A stretch of 64,000 nt of DNA from positions 7,373,484 through 7,437,483 of the forward strand of contig JABAKD010000029.1 in NCBI GenBank assembly GCA_012845835.1, written 5' to 3'. Both the position numbers and the translations under genes were made by a program. Below are positions 23,265 through 34,273 of the stretch, piece after piece (positions within the stretch are counted from its first letter, which is position 1; the number at the start of each line of letters is the position of its first letter). This DNA comes from Undaria pinnatifida. Its lineage: Eukaryota > Sar > Phaeophyceae > Laminariales > Alariaceae. The notes under the pieces were generated by a model that did no database searches, was not told the origin of the DNA, and saw only the letters and a program-made list of their open reading frames with translations.

Positions 23265-23389
23265 GGCAACCGCAGCACATAGATAGTTGTCCTTCCACAT
23301 CGCACAGCCGCATTCTACGGGCTGTGATAACGGTGAGCAAAGGATATACATCTGGTACGTCTCTTACCGTCGTCAAAACTTTTTTTCTT

Positions 23390-23670
23390 TTGCTTTCATC
23401 CTCCGGCGGATGGGGAAAAATATAGCTTAAGCTCACCACACCTCCACATATTTTCATAGACGTCGTGTGTGTGTCGATTTCACTCAATTGCATTCGCAAT
23501 CTACCACCAACTAGCTGGCGTGTCCTCCGGTTCCCGCGATAGCGATAGCGCTAGCTGTCTCTACCGGCGGTCCCTGTTACTACTCCGGCAGCGCAAGCTG
23601 CCGTTGTATGCGGATGCGTGATTATGTCGACCCGGCCTGACCCTGAGGGCCAGGTGCGGTAGAGATAGCC
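23390..23670 (+). mobile_element. Dispersed repeat R1, long copy
   Basis: It begins after a T-run with CCTCCGGCGGATGGGG, continues with AGCTCACCACACCTCC and ATTTTCATAGACGTCG, and then has a second module with CGGCAGCGCAAGCTGCCG (an imperfect hairpin) and GGTAGAGATAGCCACCCG. The same two modules occur in inverted orientation at 33388-33672, which defines a unit of about 280 bp. Shorter copies lie at 27057, 31062, 32655 and 50388. Confidence 0.75.
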
Positions 23671-23697
23671 ACCCGCCATACATGCTGCTTTGTAGGT

Positions 23698-23788
23698 TTG
23701 ACCCCTTTGCAACTGGAAACCTGTTTTTGGGGACAAAATTACTTGGATTTAGTGAAGGGATGGGTTCCGGGGCTCTTAAGGGGTTAAG
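23698..23788. mobile_element. TTAA-type MITE, copy 2
   Basis: It reads TTGACCCCTTTGCAACTGG, then CTGTTTTTGGGGACAAAATT, and ends CTCTTAAGGGGTTAAGG. The two ends are inverted complements (CCCCTTT and AAGGGG) next to TTGA and TTAA. Confidence 0.8.
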
Positions 23789-24483
23789 GCTACATTGGGT
23801 GCTCTGAGCCTCGACACGACGGCAGACAGCAGTCATCAGTGCTACGAGGGTATATGTATGTGCTACGAATGGGATGTTGGTTGTTGGTTAGGTATTGCTG
23901 CTCCGTGGAACGTGTTGCACTTATGCTATTGCCTTGTTTAGTTATAAATTGACTTGACGAGAAAAGCGAGAAACGGAAACGAAAAACAGCAGGTATATGA
24001 TATACGTACAGTGAGGTACTCGATTTAAGAGCCTGTCTCCGAGCCGCCCAGAACGACCGCTCACATCGCCGTGACTCTCTTGTGTCACATTGGGTATCAT
24101 ATAGGTCTAGTGCACGTATTTAGGCGTCACAAGGCGTGAAAAGCCGATTTGACGACGGCGCCTATTTACAACCTATGGACTGCGAAACATGTACAGCAGT
24201 CCACACCCCATTATTTTTTGTGTGGTAGGCTTGAAATGGTTGAAACGGAGTACTGAATCAGCCACACCTACTTTTTTATTGGTGAACACCTCTACCCTCA
24301 TCCCGGCCGGACCGGATTACATTTTGGCACCCTGCTCCCTCTCTAGTGTTGCGAATCAACGAAATTGCGTGGTTGATTTGATTATTGACTTTTTGGGCTT
24401 GTTTCGATCATGTTTTTTTCTTTTCTTCTTTTTTTTCCATCCCAATTTTATCCTCGCATTAACTCTCGCGCTCCCTCCCAGTC

Positions 24484-24759
24484 ATAGCTCAGATCCGGGG
24501 TCACATAGCGGGCCCTCCTCTCCCCTCCCCACTACGGTATAATAACGTCTTCACTTTTATCGCGAGAAGAATTCAGCGTTTTCTTCCTTCGTCGACTCGC
24601 GTCGAATTGTGCCTACCCACGCTGCTAGGCGTTCTCAGCAGTTAGTTGGTCCTTTTTTGCGCATTTTTGCAAATAAAGTCAAAAACTCACCACGGTGGAA
24701 ACTCAAGGACCAACGCTAGTAGTATTCGAGGGTAACCACTAGACCACCGGGGCGACCGG
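24484..24759 (-). repeat. tRNA-derived SINE-like element, family 1
   Basis: On the minus strand it starts with GCCCCGGTGGTCTAGTGGTT, a clear tRNA A-box region, followed by a degenerate B box. The body ends in GGATCTGAGCTATGAC and is shared with 28433-28700. Confidence 0.6.
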
Positions 24760-24955
24760 CTGGTTGTGGTGTAATCATGTTTAGTGCTAGTTGACAGATT
24801 CATTATGATTATTTTATTATTTGTACATAGGTCTAAATGAATACTTTTTGGTTTTCGGCTGGTCGTGATTTAATCATGATTAAAATAGTGATAGTTGATA
24901 CATTGATTATGATTATTTGATTATTTGTAGAGAAATGGATATTTTTTGTGTTCGT
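24759..24955. repeat. AT-rich tandem duplication of about 95 bp
   Basis: Two diverged units begin CGGCTGGT(T/C)GTG and share AATCATG, TTGAT/ATTCATTATGATTATT and ATTATTTGTA. A related ATTTAATCATGATTATTTG stretch recurs at about 26970-27050. Confidence 0.6.
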
Positions 24956-26065
24956 TCTGGGATTATATTGTTTGACCGTTTCGTTTCGTTTCGTTTGTCA
25001 CGAGAGGGGCTTGTGCTGCCATTACCTTTGGACGTCAAGCATCTAGCATTGAGCAGTAGGATGGATGGAAAATAACGAAGGAATATATCAAGCGAAAGCT
25101 TTATAGTGTCTTCTTCCTTGTCATCTCATAGGTCATGGGGATACCTTGACCTCCCCCAAAAGTTTTCGCTGTTGTGAGTAAGAGGTTACATACTGCTTCT
25201 GCGCAGGCCATGGTATGCATACCTACTTCAACTTTGTGTACGGCCCAGGCTGCGTAGCTTTCTTATACAGATTACTGGTATGATTTAGAGGGTGTGCTCC
25301 ACGCACTAACTTTGGTATATATATGTCAACCTTTCGAGGGCAGATGTCTCGGTTATAGCTTATTTCGGTCCAAGTCGAGGGCGTACGAAAAAAACACCCG
25401 CAACCCACACTACAGACTGGTTCAAGTGAAAAGCCCGAGAGCATCTCCCCCACGAATGGGGACGAATGCCGCTCGCAATATCTAGTCAAAGAGTGAATAC
25501 TTGGCGTCATACTGACCCTCATGACCAGCCGAAGGGGGTGACATGGCCAGTATTTTATCTAACAGCCTCGGGCTGTCTGTCTCTAGGAGCGAAACTCGTA
25601 TCGACCAATGACACAGGCCTTCAGTTTTTCAATGATATTTAGGCTTTTCCAAGCGGGGGGGAGAAAAAAATTGTATAGCATTTTGCACGACCCGGTGGGA
25701 GATACTCCAAGGCATGTTTGTCTGTAGATTTTTTTTTTGCAAAAAAAAACGAAGATCTGACCTGCCTCTGTTCAATATTAAGCAGAATCCAGCGGTGAAC
25801 TGGATCCTCCACTAGAACCAAGTCATTTAAAGGAAGTGACGCATCTTACTCATTTTTACGAACAAAAGTCCAAATGCTCACGCCGTTTTTGAGAGATAGA
25901 GAGCTTGACGTTTTGCACACGTGTTATACATATTCATCCCGAGGCCTGACTTCCCTTCTTTTTTTTTTTTTTTTTTCCGCCGAACATTTTTGGTCTGAAA
26001 CCACTGTTTTTGAAAAACGAATCTTGATCTTGTTTTTCATCCAGATATTCTCTTCCCCGCGCATT

Positions 26066-26154
26066 CAACCCCTTTAGAGCCCCTGGATCCCTCTCTATAC
26101 TAAATCCAAGTAATTTCGTCCCCAAAAACGGGTTTCCAGTTGTAAAGGGGTTAA
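26066..26154. mobile_element. TTAA-type MITE, copy 3, with empty site preserved
   Basis: It lies in reverse orientation between ATTCAA and TTAAGTCGATTTTC. The uninterrupted opposite arm of the foldback reads ATTCAAGTCAATTTTC, so the insertion can be defined precisely: a short element with CCCCTTT...AAAGGGG ends, flanked by a (T)TAA-like duplication. That is the target preference of piggyBac-type elements. Confidence 0.85.
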
Positions 26155-26316
26155 GTCGATTTTCCTCGCGGAAAGCACAAAAACGACTATTCTCTTATTA
26201 AACAAACTGTTCGAGCTCTCTTTCAGGGCTTCCCGGCAAACCTACCCATCGCCACAGGGGCACATAACTCGATTTTAAGAGCTGGGTAAGACTCGCCCGA
26301 GACGTAAAAAATCCCG

Positions 26317-26589
26317 TTATTTTCCATATATATATCTGGCCAAGATTCTCGCAAAATGAGTGTTATGTTGCAGAAGATGTTGATTCTCTCTTTGTTCTGG
26401 AAATAATTGACAATCAACCCCTGTAGCAACGGATAGGTTCCATCGATGGAAAGCCCTGCAAGAGAGCTCGAAGATTTTTATTTTCAACAGGATGGTCGAC
26501 TTTGTGCTCTCCGCGAGAAAATTGACTTGAATACGTAGTAGGAAAGAGAAGACCTGGAGGAAAAACAAGATCAAGATTCGTTTTTCCAT
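26317..26589 (-). pseudogene. Fragment of unknown protein with hydrophobic N-terminus, right arm
   Basis: ATG at 26589 opens a 90-codon frame starting MEKRILILFFLQVFSF, which looks like a signal peptide or membrane anchor, followed by VNFLAESTKSTILL and KIFELSCRAF. The left arm of the foldback (from about 26010, plus strand) repeats it as EKRILILFFIQIFSS, then after the MITE, and allowing a one-base indel, VDFLAESTKTTILL and LFELSFRA. Conservation of the translated order in two diverged copies suggests a real ancestral gene. Neither copy looks functional, and the family is not recognised. Confidence 0.4.
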
Positions 26590-27056
26590 GACGGTGGCCT
26601 AACGTGGTCTACCTTTTCCAAGAAATCTCGACTGACGAAAAGTCAGGCGAAAAAATAAACAATTCAACACAACACCCAGGCGAGGTCTTCGCAAAACGGC
26701 ACACAGAAGACGTGTGCAAAATTCCATTTATTTCCAGTTCCCGGTCTGAAGCGAGAAAACGGTGTGGACATTCGCCGGGGAATACGTTTCGGGCTTTTCA
26801 CTTGAACCAGCCTGTAACACCCCCGCCGCCCTTTGGATGGGCCGATCTATTTTGCCATATATCGCCATACAATACAAGCTTACACAGCCCCAAATGTGGT
26901 TACTGCCTGTCCAGATATGCACAACGAAGCACATCTCATATTATTAATAAACAAAAATCACTAAAGTTGGGGTGATTGATTTAATCATGATTATTTGATT
27001 ATTAACCGATAAATCAAGCAAAAAATGATTTGATTATGATTGGAAATAATCATTGG

Positions 27057-27162
27057 CAGGTCATTTTCTACCTTTTTTTTTTTTTATCCTCCGGCGGATG
27101 GGGAAAAATAAAGCTTTAGCTCACCACACTTCCACGTATTTTCATACGCGTCGTGTACAAAT
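27057..27162 (+). mobile_element. Dispersed repeat R1, short copy
   Basis: It contains GGCAGGTCATTTTCTAC, a T-run, CCTCCGGCGGATGGGG, AGCTCACCACACTTCC and ATTTTCATACGCGTCG, and stops before the hairpin module. Confidence 0.75.
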
Positions 27163-27502
27163 ATCCCTCTCGGCAATAGTGCACAAGTTGTTGTTGTTCT
27201 CACATTAACTCGCATAATCATGTCCGTGGTCACAGGACAGGCTCCAGTCACTCTGGAGCTGAGGAATACCCCAGGGAAAAAACACACACAACCCAAGGTG
27301 GTACACGCATATATCACAGCTGACGCAATTCATGCCTCCACCAGAAATATATAAAAGTGAAATCGGGAGTCAGTCTACGATGTGCCAGGTCCAGGCCGGT
27401 GCATACGTCTCACTACTCACGCCTGGAGAAACCAAATATTCCACGTATATATTACACGTAGTATCTATCACTACGCATACGCACGACAGGCATAAGTCAA
27501 TT

Positions 27503-27700
27503 GGAGAAAAAGAAACAAAGAAAAGAAAAGAAGATAAAGGAAAGGAAAGAAAAGAGAAGAAAAAAACGAAACAAGACGAAAAAGGCAAGCAAAGAGAAGA
27601 AAAAGACAAGAAAAGCAAGAAAAGACAAGACAGGAAAGCAAGGAAAGAAGAAGAGAAAAAAGAAAAAAAGGGATAGAAAAAGAAAAGAAAGAAAAATGTC
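27503..27700. repeat. Purine-only A/G-rich tract
   Basis: About 200 bases of nearly uninterrupted A and G (GAAAAGAAA-type) on the plus strand. The Lys/Glu-rich frame is an artefact of composition. Confidence 0.9.
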
Positions 27701-27910
27701 ATACTAGCAGACCCTAGGAACTGGCTAAGGATGGCATTGGGCTAACAGAGGGTATCACGTCCATCATCAATGGCACCTGGGAGAGAACGCAACATGGCGA
27801 AGAAGTCAGGGCGGTCTTATGCTATCTTGTGATGGACATTAGAAAGCCCACAACTTTCAATACGATGATGGCCAAACCCAGACTTCAGTCTCTTGGGCAT
27901 GACGCTCCGC

Positions 27911-28146
27911 CTTCCGCCCCTCCCCCCTTCCTCCCTTTCCCCCTCCCCCCTCCCCCCCTCCCCCCCTCCCCCCCCTCCCTCCCCCCCTCCCCCCTCCCCC
28001 CTCCCCCCTCCCCCCCTCCCCCCTCCCCCCTCCCCCCTCCCCCCTCCCCCCTCCCCCCTCCCCCCCTCCCCCCCTCCCCCCCTCCCCCCCTCCCCCCTCC
28101 CCCCCTCCCCCAGTCCCCTCCCCGCCCCCCCCCATTCCCCCTCCCC
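27911..28146. repeat. CCCCCTC minisatellite
   Basis: Runs of 4-7 C separated by single T, about 235 bp. The minus strand is therefore GAGGGGG repeated and highly G-quadruplex-prone. Pro- and Gly-rich frames are artefacts. Confidence 0.95.
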
Positions 28147-28432
28147 CCGGCCGTTTAGAGATGCCAACGGTGGATGACGCTGCCGCAGCCTTTGCGCGTC
28201 GCTCTGCAGCTTTGCGACAAGTATATACGGGTAAGGGTTAGTGGAATAGCGTATGGACCTCAGTCAAGAGCTGCCGTCCACATGGGCTGTAAATAGTAAA
28301 TAGTCCCTCCCCGATTTGAACGCTTTCGTTTCCTCAAACGCTCTTGAACCGCGTATCATACTGCTGCACAGTATGGCCTTCACTCTTTCCCTGGTGCACT
28401 TTCTTTCCAGCTCACCCTCTTTTCGTGTGGTA

Positions 28433-28700
28433 CGGGCAACGGATCCGGGGCCACATAGCAGGCACTCCTCCCTCCTCCCCTCTATGATATTAAGTATCCC
28501 GTTTTTTCGACCAGTCAGTGTGTAGTGAGCAAGAAGGGTTGAGCATTTGCTTCCCTCGTCGACTGGCGTCTTACTGTGCGTGCCGGGAACTGGGGCTACG
28601 AACAGGCGATTTTTGGTGCAATTTTCGCACAAAAGCGAAAGTTAAAGGTCCTTCGGGGGGGCTCGAATCGCGAAATCGACCTCACTTAATTTCTGCGGCT
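28433..28700 (-). repeat. tRNA-derived SINE-like element, family 1, second copy
   Basis: Same orientation and body as 24484-24759 (CCGGGGCCACATAGC end, TCGTCGACTGGCGTC middle). The head is diverged but a TCGCGATTCGAGCCCC B-box-like motif remains. Confidence 0.55.
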
Positions 28701-28704
28701 ACTT

Positions 28705-28745
28705 ATTATAAAAAATGAAAATACACTCCAGCTGTGAGATCGATG
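28705..28745 (-). repeat. Leader-family repeat, short fragment
   Basis: On the minus strand it reads ATCGATCTCACAGCTGGAGT, continuing to TTTTTTATAAT, the end of the family at 41645 and elsewhere. Confidence 0.6.
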
Positions 28746-28892
28746 ATTATTGTAGTGACTACAGGCAGGACGAAGTTGTCAACAGACCACCGGAGGCGCC
28801 GTCGTTATTGTTTCTTTCTTCTATCGATTTTACTCACACTGCTGTTACTTTCCAAGCCAACTAACTCATTGCCATAGGTTTATCCTCAAGTG

Positions 28893-29080
28893 ACCTTCTG
28901 GACAAAAGCCGTGGTCACATATATATGTCTTCCCTTCCCCCCGGTGCATTAATTTCATACGTGCCTTCATTTTTCTTGCGCGTGGATTTAATATAGGGTT
29001 CAGCATTCCCACTGCTCGTCGATTTTCATCGACTTTTGCTAACTGACGTTTTCGCGCTTCCTTTCCGAGAGCCCATCTTA
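28893..29080 (-). repeat. tRNA-derived SINE-like element, family 2, headless copy
   Basis: It shares with 30036-30300 the body motifs CTTCTGGACAA, CCGTGGTCACA, TTCCCCCCGGT and GGGTTCAGCA, but the tRNA-like head is absent or unrecognisable. Confidence 0.6.
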
Positions 29081-30035
29081 TGCACAACAAGAAAAAGTCT
29101 ATATCGTGTACGAGTATATACGAGTGTACAGCAGTATGCGGATCTCTTGTTTCTGGCCATGCTGCAACTCTCACTGGTATGTAAAGCAGGGAGTTCCTAC
29201 ACTATTTTTCAGTACAAAAGCGACCATGTTATTATTCTCTTCAAAAAACTCGAGCCTAAAATTCTCAACTGCCCAACCCTTAATTGAGCGATGCCGCGTC
29301 CTGTACGCACCGTTTACGATGATGTGTATCACGTTCGGGCTCTAAAACCTCATCACCCTTTACCACATACATACTCCAGGCAGGGGTGGAATTAATTGTG
29401 GAATTAATATTCAGCGTACCACGGTGATAAATTGGCTTGGTTATTTCGAATTACAAAAACATACCTGGTACCGGGTATGTACGAGGTATGATATACCAGG
29501 TATACAACATCGACCGACCGAGGTGGTATATGCTTTATTAACGGGCGTGATAAAAGACGTGTGGTATATCATACTTGTGATTTTTCAAGAGAGGTTTGCT
29601 GCCACACTCCGAGCGAGTGGGGCACGAAAACACGGGACTTGACCAAACAAAACACAGGACGGGCATGTGGATGCATTGCCAAACCTTGCTGGCTGTTGAT
29701 GTTCACGGTCAACGCTGACTTTTAGGCCGCCCCGGTTTGTTCTGGAAAAACGATACCAACACACGCTGCGGAACTCCGCGACTGTCCTTGCCGACCTCGA
29801 GCCGCCCAAAGGGTAAGAGTTGAGGTTAGGTTAGGGCTATGGCTAGCTCTGCGGTCGGATTGGTCTGGGTTGACGTGCAACATTGAAGTTGACCATAAAC
29901 GACAGGCAGGACGTTTGTTGCCTGCGCGTCCTGCAGTTGGGGGAGGGCGATATCTTGGGGGTGTTATACTGATTACGAGGTATAGCCTGGATGGTATTTA
30001 TTATTATTTATTTTTTTGCGCACAACTACTTTCCA
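29081..30035. other. No gene recognised
   Basis: Only short overlapping frames occur here. A small palindromic patch, GATATACCAGGTATAC, lies near 29491. Confidence 0.4.
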
Positions 30036-30300
30036 GCTTCTGGACAAGCCGTGGTCACAGGTGTCGTCCCTTCTTCCCCCCGGTTCTTGCCTTCAATTTT
30101 TATCGCGCATAGGGTTCAGCAATCCCACTGCTCGTCGTTTTTCATCGACGGTTGCTAACTCACGCTCTCGCGCTTTCCGCAAGTCAATTTGTGCTCAAGG
30201 AAAAGTCCCCACGAATTTATACGATTATGCACTCGGGCTGATTCGAACTCACGAAACTGACCAGGCTCGAGGATAACCTGATACGCCACCGGGGCTGCCC
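30036..30300 (-). repeat. tRNA-derived SINE-like element, family 2, with head
   Basis: On the minus strand the head reads GCCCCGGTGGCGTATCAGGTTA (A-box region), then CGTGAGTTCGAATCAGCCCG (B box), and then the family body. All four SINE-like elements of the 24-30 kb region lie in the same orientation. Confidence 0.65.
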
Positions 30301-31061
30301 TATTTCCAAGTGACTATTTTGCAATTGCTATTTTGCTATTTTGCTAAATGCAAAAAGTAAAAGGCGCCCATCTACCTACCAAATATCCAGATACAGCGAC
30401 GCTTACCCTGAGCCATGTTGGAGGAGAGAAGGGCAGCGAAAGAGCAGGTTGTCAGCTTAGCTTTGCAGTGTTGAAGAGTCCACACGGTAGAGAGATGGAT
30501 GGCTTTCTAGGCGGTGCGAGGCGAAACGCTGACTGACCGACTGACCGTCGAAAGCGGAGAGTTTACAACGAGAAAAAGGCGTTTCCCACTAGGGATTTTT
30601 TCCCGTTTTTTCCGTTAACTTTTACCACAGGTAAAGATTTGTGTGCACGGCGTTGTTTCCACAGGTACTGAGTATTATGCCAGGCATGCGGTATTAGGTG
30701 GTGTTGACAGCTCAGTTGGCCTGGTTGACAGCCCCACCAACTCCTGTGGACAACTAACTCGGCGTTCGTTTGTCGCCCAAGAGAAGGGCCCAAGCCAGCC
30801 TTTCAGTGTAATGCGAATATGATCCTGCTATTAACCACTTCGAAGCCTATTATTGTGTAGCACACAGACAGACCGAAAACGAGACGAGCTCGATCTAATC
30901 AATGATGGGCCTCTTGTATCGGAAGAGCTTGCAGTAGTACGTGTGTCGGCAGTTCAGTAGGAAGGGGCTGTACAACTCGGTTCAGACATTGGACTATTCC
31001 AAACTCTATACTTGGTCTACATTCATTCGTAAGAAACCTGAAAACCGGCTCTATCATAGGC
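30301..31061. other. No gene recognised
   Basis: Short frames only, with a small ATTTTGCT direct repeat near 30320-30345. Confidence 0.4.
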
Positions 31062-31222
31062 AGGTCATTTTCTACACTTTTTTTTTCTATTTTTTTTTTA
31101 TCCTCCGGCGGATGGGGAAAAATAAAGCTTTAGCTCACCACACTTCCACGTATTTTCATACGCGTCGTGTGTGCGTCGATTTACCTCAGTTGCTTTCGCA
31201 GCCCAACGCTAGCTGGCAAAAA
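31062..31222 (+). mobile_element. Dispersed repeat R1, short copy
   Basis: It has the same start GGCAGGTCATTTTCTAC, T-runs and CCTCCGGCGGATGGGG core as 27057, and extends to CCCAACGCTAGCTGGC. Confidence 0.75.
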
Positions 31223-31599
31223 TGACCCTTAGTCTGGTGCGTCGAGAAGGGACAGAAAGAAATTGCTGAATTTGCTTCACGGGAAAAAAATAAAAACTCT
31301 TACCCTAGCAGGGACGGGGGAGGGAGGAGAAGAGGCTGATTAATGACCTCGGATCTAAGTTAGGTCTCGGGAGGGAGGAAGAGAAAGAAAAAGTGCGAAC
31401 GTAAAACGTACCAGTATATGAGATGAGCACAAAGCAAGCCGAACCAAAAATAAAAAAAAGATTTCTTATACATTCCTACTGACAGCGAGCGCCTAGACGA
31501 CCTACTCGTACTTTCTTATTTTTCAAAATTCTAGGAGGGCAGATTTCTGAAAATAAATGGGTTTTCCTTCAAGAGGGCCGATACTATAATATACTTACT

Positions 31600-31760
31600 T
31601 GCTACACTGTTGTAGTTGCAAGGGGAGTCGCCGACCTACCACTCAACCCGTAATACGCGCGATCGGAGTATCACACACAGCTTACTACGAAGATGAGTTT
31701 CGACAAAATCTTCGATCTCACAGCTAGCTGGAGTGTATTTTCATTTTTTATAATATACTT
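31600..31760 (+). repeat. Leader-family repeat, copy with ATG at 31693
   Basis: It contains GCTACACTG, GGGGAGTCGCCGACC, GCGCGATCGGAGTATCACAC and then ATGAGTTTCGACAAAATC. The frame starts MSFDKIFDLTA. A 4-bp duplication (AGCT) after the Ala codon shifts the frame compared with the other copies. Confidence 0.8.
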
Positions 31761-31941
31761 GTTCTTAATACACTTGTTCTTGTTCTCTTCAACGCGCCTC
31801 GTGAGCGAATCAAACCCCGTGGATATTGCATCCCATCATATATTATTGTGTATTGAGGATACAATATTATACTTACCTGTGGTACCTGTGTAGGGGGGGG
31901 GTGCATACAGCAGTTGTGCGTACTCAATCAAGAGGGTATAT

Positions 31942-32050
31942 ATATGCCGCGCGCGATCGGAGTATCACACACAGCTTGCAAAGATGAGTTTCGACGAAAT
32001 CTTCGATCTCACAGCTGGAGTGTATTTTCATTTTTTATAATATATATATG
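31942..32050 (+). repeat. Leader-family repeat, 5'-truncated copy
   Basis: It starts inside GCGCGATCGGAGTATCACAC and keeps the start codon and the frame MSFDEIFDLTAGVYF, ending at the T-rich ATAATATAT tail. Confidence 0.8.
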
Positions 32051-32654
32051 CTGGCAAGGAGAATGGATTGGGTTAGTATAGACTATAGTATTCGGAGCAT
32101 TTTATCAGTTGGATTTGCGTTCGGAATTAATTTAATTGTGAACTGCACATGTGTCATACATTGTCGGCAAGGTGTTCATGAGGGAGGACAGACCTTTCCT
32201 TCACCCGTCTTAGCACACAAGAAAGAACACATGATACACACAGCACTAAAAATTACCGCATGTTTTTGAAAGCTTTTTGTTGCCCTTGGCTGTGTGTTTT
32301 TTTAACAATTCATGAGAGGGCATCGACCCAACCCAACCAACCCCAGCCCGAAACCTGACCCCAACTCCAACCCAAACCCAAGTACAGGCTAAGCAGAGGC
32401 TCCGACCCGAGATCGGCTTCGCCGCGCGTTTGGGGAAATAAATCTGCTAAAACTCTGCTACTTACCTCGCAGTCGGCGGCCACCTCGGCCTTGCTGTCAG
32501 GCTTCATCGCCGTACTCGCAGTAGAACTTCGGCGGCTCGTTGTTGTTGTCGTCGCAGTTCTTGTCGTAACGAACGATCTTCTTATACAACCATCTGCTGT
32601 GATGCCGGACGCATCGCAGGGAGGTGTAAATGTGTGTTGGATAGTTGCTATGTT

Positions 32655-32715
32655 TGCCAATTTTTTTTTTTTTTTTTTCTTTATTCTCCGGCGGCTGGGA
32701 AAAAAAAGCTTACCT
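32655..32715 (+). mobile_element. Dispersed repeat R1, fragment
   Basis: Only the T-run, the diverged core CTCCGGCGGCTGGG and AAGCTT remain. Confidence 0.5.
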
Positions 32716-33114
32716 GGTATTGTTTGCCATCATCCGCCGATCAATGTAGTATGTATAGTATGTGCAGTAAGATGTACATTCATACCGACAAGAATAACCA
32801 AGGGGAAAGCCCACAGCAGTGAATACATATGTGCACATAACATCATACAGATAGGTATGATATAACGAAGCCGGTAGTCTATACAAGTAAGTACATAGTC
32901 TATATGGTATGTATGTAATCGAGATGAGATATTTCCATACTCCTCGCAGACGCATCGATCGGCGTGAGACAATCTGCAGGCACTGCCGTGACCCCCTTGT
33001 CGAGAAGGTCAGCTTCGAAAAACGTCCGGAGGGGTGTGTTATGCTGAGGAGTGCTTTACGACGTTGGTAGTCGTCAACCACCAGGGGGCGGAGATCTAAG
33101 ACCCGTCGGGCAGA

Positions 33115-33140
33115 TCAGATAGATAGATAGATAGATAGAT
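33115..33140. repeat. GATA microsatellite
   Basis: About six GATA units. Confidence 0.9.
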
Positions 33141-33387
33141 GATCTAGTTTTTTTGGGAAGCATTCCGGATTTACCGCGTCTGCAAGGTCTAACCGTATCT
33201 ATGCTTGCTGGCTGAGATCTGTATCATATGACATACCTGGTACATATTTTATAACTACCGAGGACCAACGCCCGAATGGGTAGGGTGGACCGTAACTGGA
33301 CCAAGTCCGGCGGAAGGCCATCTCCCATGGCCAGGGGTTTTGTTAGTGGTTGAGCTTGCGCAAGTCCCACACTACTACCCGGAAAGA

Positions 33388-33672
33388 TGACATTCCGGGT
33401 GGCTATTTCCACCGAAACTGACCCTCAGGGGACAGGCCGAGTCGACATACACACGCATCCGTATACAACGGCAGCGTGCGCTGCCGGGGTTGTAACGAAG
33501 ACCACTGATAGGGACAGCTTACGCTATACCTACAATGAATGGGACACGAAGGGTGCGCCAGCTAGCGTTGGGCTGCGAAAGCAACTGAGTTAAATCGACA
33601 CACGACGCGTATGAAAATACGTGGAAGTGTGGTGAGCTAGAGCTTTATTTTTCCCCATCCGCCGGAGGATAA
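33388..33672 (-). mobile_element. Dispersed repeat R1, long copy in inverse orientation
   Basis: It carries both modules of the 23390 copy in reverse: the CAGCGTGCGCTGCCG hairpin first, then GCCAGCTAGCGTTGGG, CGCGTATGAAAATACGTGG and CCCCATCCGCCGGAGG. Confidence 0.75.
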
Positions 33673-33754
33673 TATATATATCCCCCCACCCTTCCCTCAC
33701 CAGATAATGGACTTACAGACTTCATTTGATAAACTGATGCATTACCTTCCACGA

Positions 33755-33845
33755 ATTTTATAGTTTCCGTCCACAGACTGACTAACGTCACCCTGTTGAC
33801 CCGGATAGCTACACTGTAGTTGCAAGTGGAGTCGCCGAAACATCC
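33755..33845 (+). repeat. Leader-family repeat, upstream part only
   Basis: It carries TTTATAGTTTCCGTCCACAG, the CACCCTGTTGACCCGGATAG segment and GGAGTCGCCGA, but ends before the start codon region. Confidence 0.7.
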
Positions 33846-33940
33846 CCAAACCTCCCACAACTCATCACATGCCACCCACCCACATGGCGGGATACTCAAT
33901 AAGCAGACTACCTACACATACCAACGCTTTCCTGTGAAAT

Positions 33941-34008
33941 CCCCCCCCCCCCCCCCCCCCTCCCTTCCCCCCCCCCCCCCTCCCTTCCCCCCCCCCCCCC
34001 CCCCCCCT
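33941..34008. repeat. Poly-C tract
   Basis: Three C-runs of 19-24 bases separated by TCCCTT. Assembly length here is unreliable. Confidence 0.95.
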
Positions 34009-34273
34009 TTTTCTTAAACCCTAACCTCACTCCGTATTTCGATTCAACCCACACTGTGTAGCGAAATCAATAATACACACATAGCCGAACTATGAAGAGT
34101 AACGGTATCATAAGTGCATTATGATACCGCTACAACCCATAGTTGTCAAGGCTGGTTACTGCATGTCTATCTTCAGGGATAAATATGCATTTAACCATAC
34201 TTGACAAAAGCCGCGAGGGGGAACGTTGAAATTCCCAAACGTCCCTCGCAACTTCGTTTTAGGCCCCCCGAAT

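Larger units (their letters stand above)
22166..23389. other. No gene recognised, one G-run and a dispersed repeat
   Basis: A long run of G lies at about 22986-23012. Positions 22635-22735 match 63617-63715. The rest has no supported gene. Confidence 0.4.
26005..26590. repeat. Near-palindromic foldback of two gene-fragment copies
   Basis: The left arm (26005-26280) and right arm (26380-26590) are inverted copies around about 26300. Outer parts share CGAATCTTGATCTTG, middle parts share TTCGAGCTCTCTT and AGGGCTT, and inner parts share ACAGGGG. The left arm is interrupted by the MITE at 26066-26154. Both arms encode versions of the same short hydrophobic-start protein. Confidence 0.75.

Noticed and set aside
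27329..27707. Lys/Glu-rich frame
   Set aside because: A by-product of the purine-only tract.
27817..28177. Pro- and Gly-rich frames on both strands
   Set aside because: Encoded by the CCCCCTC minisatellite.
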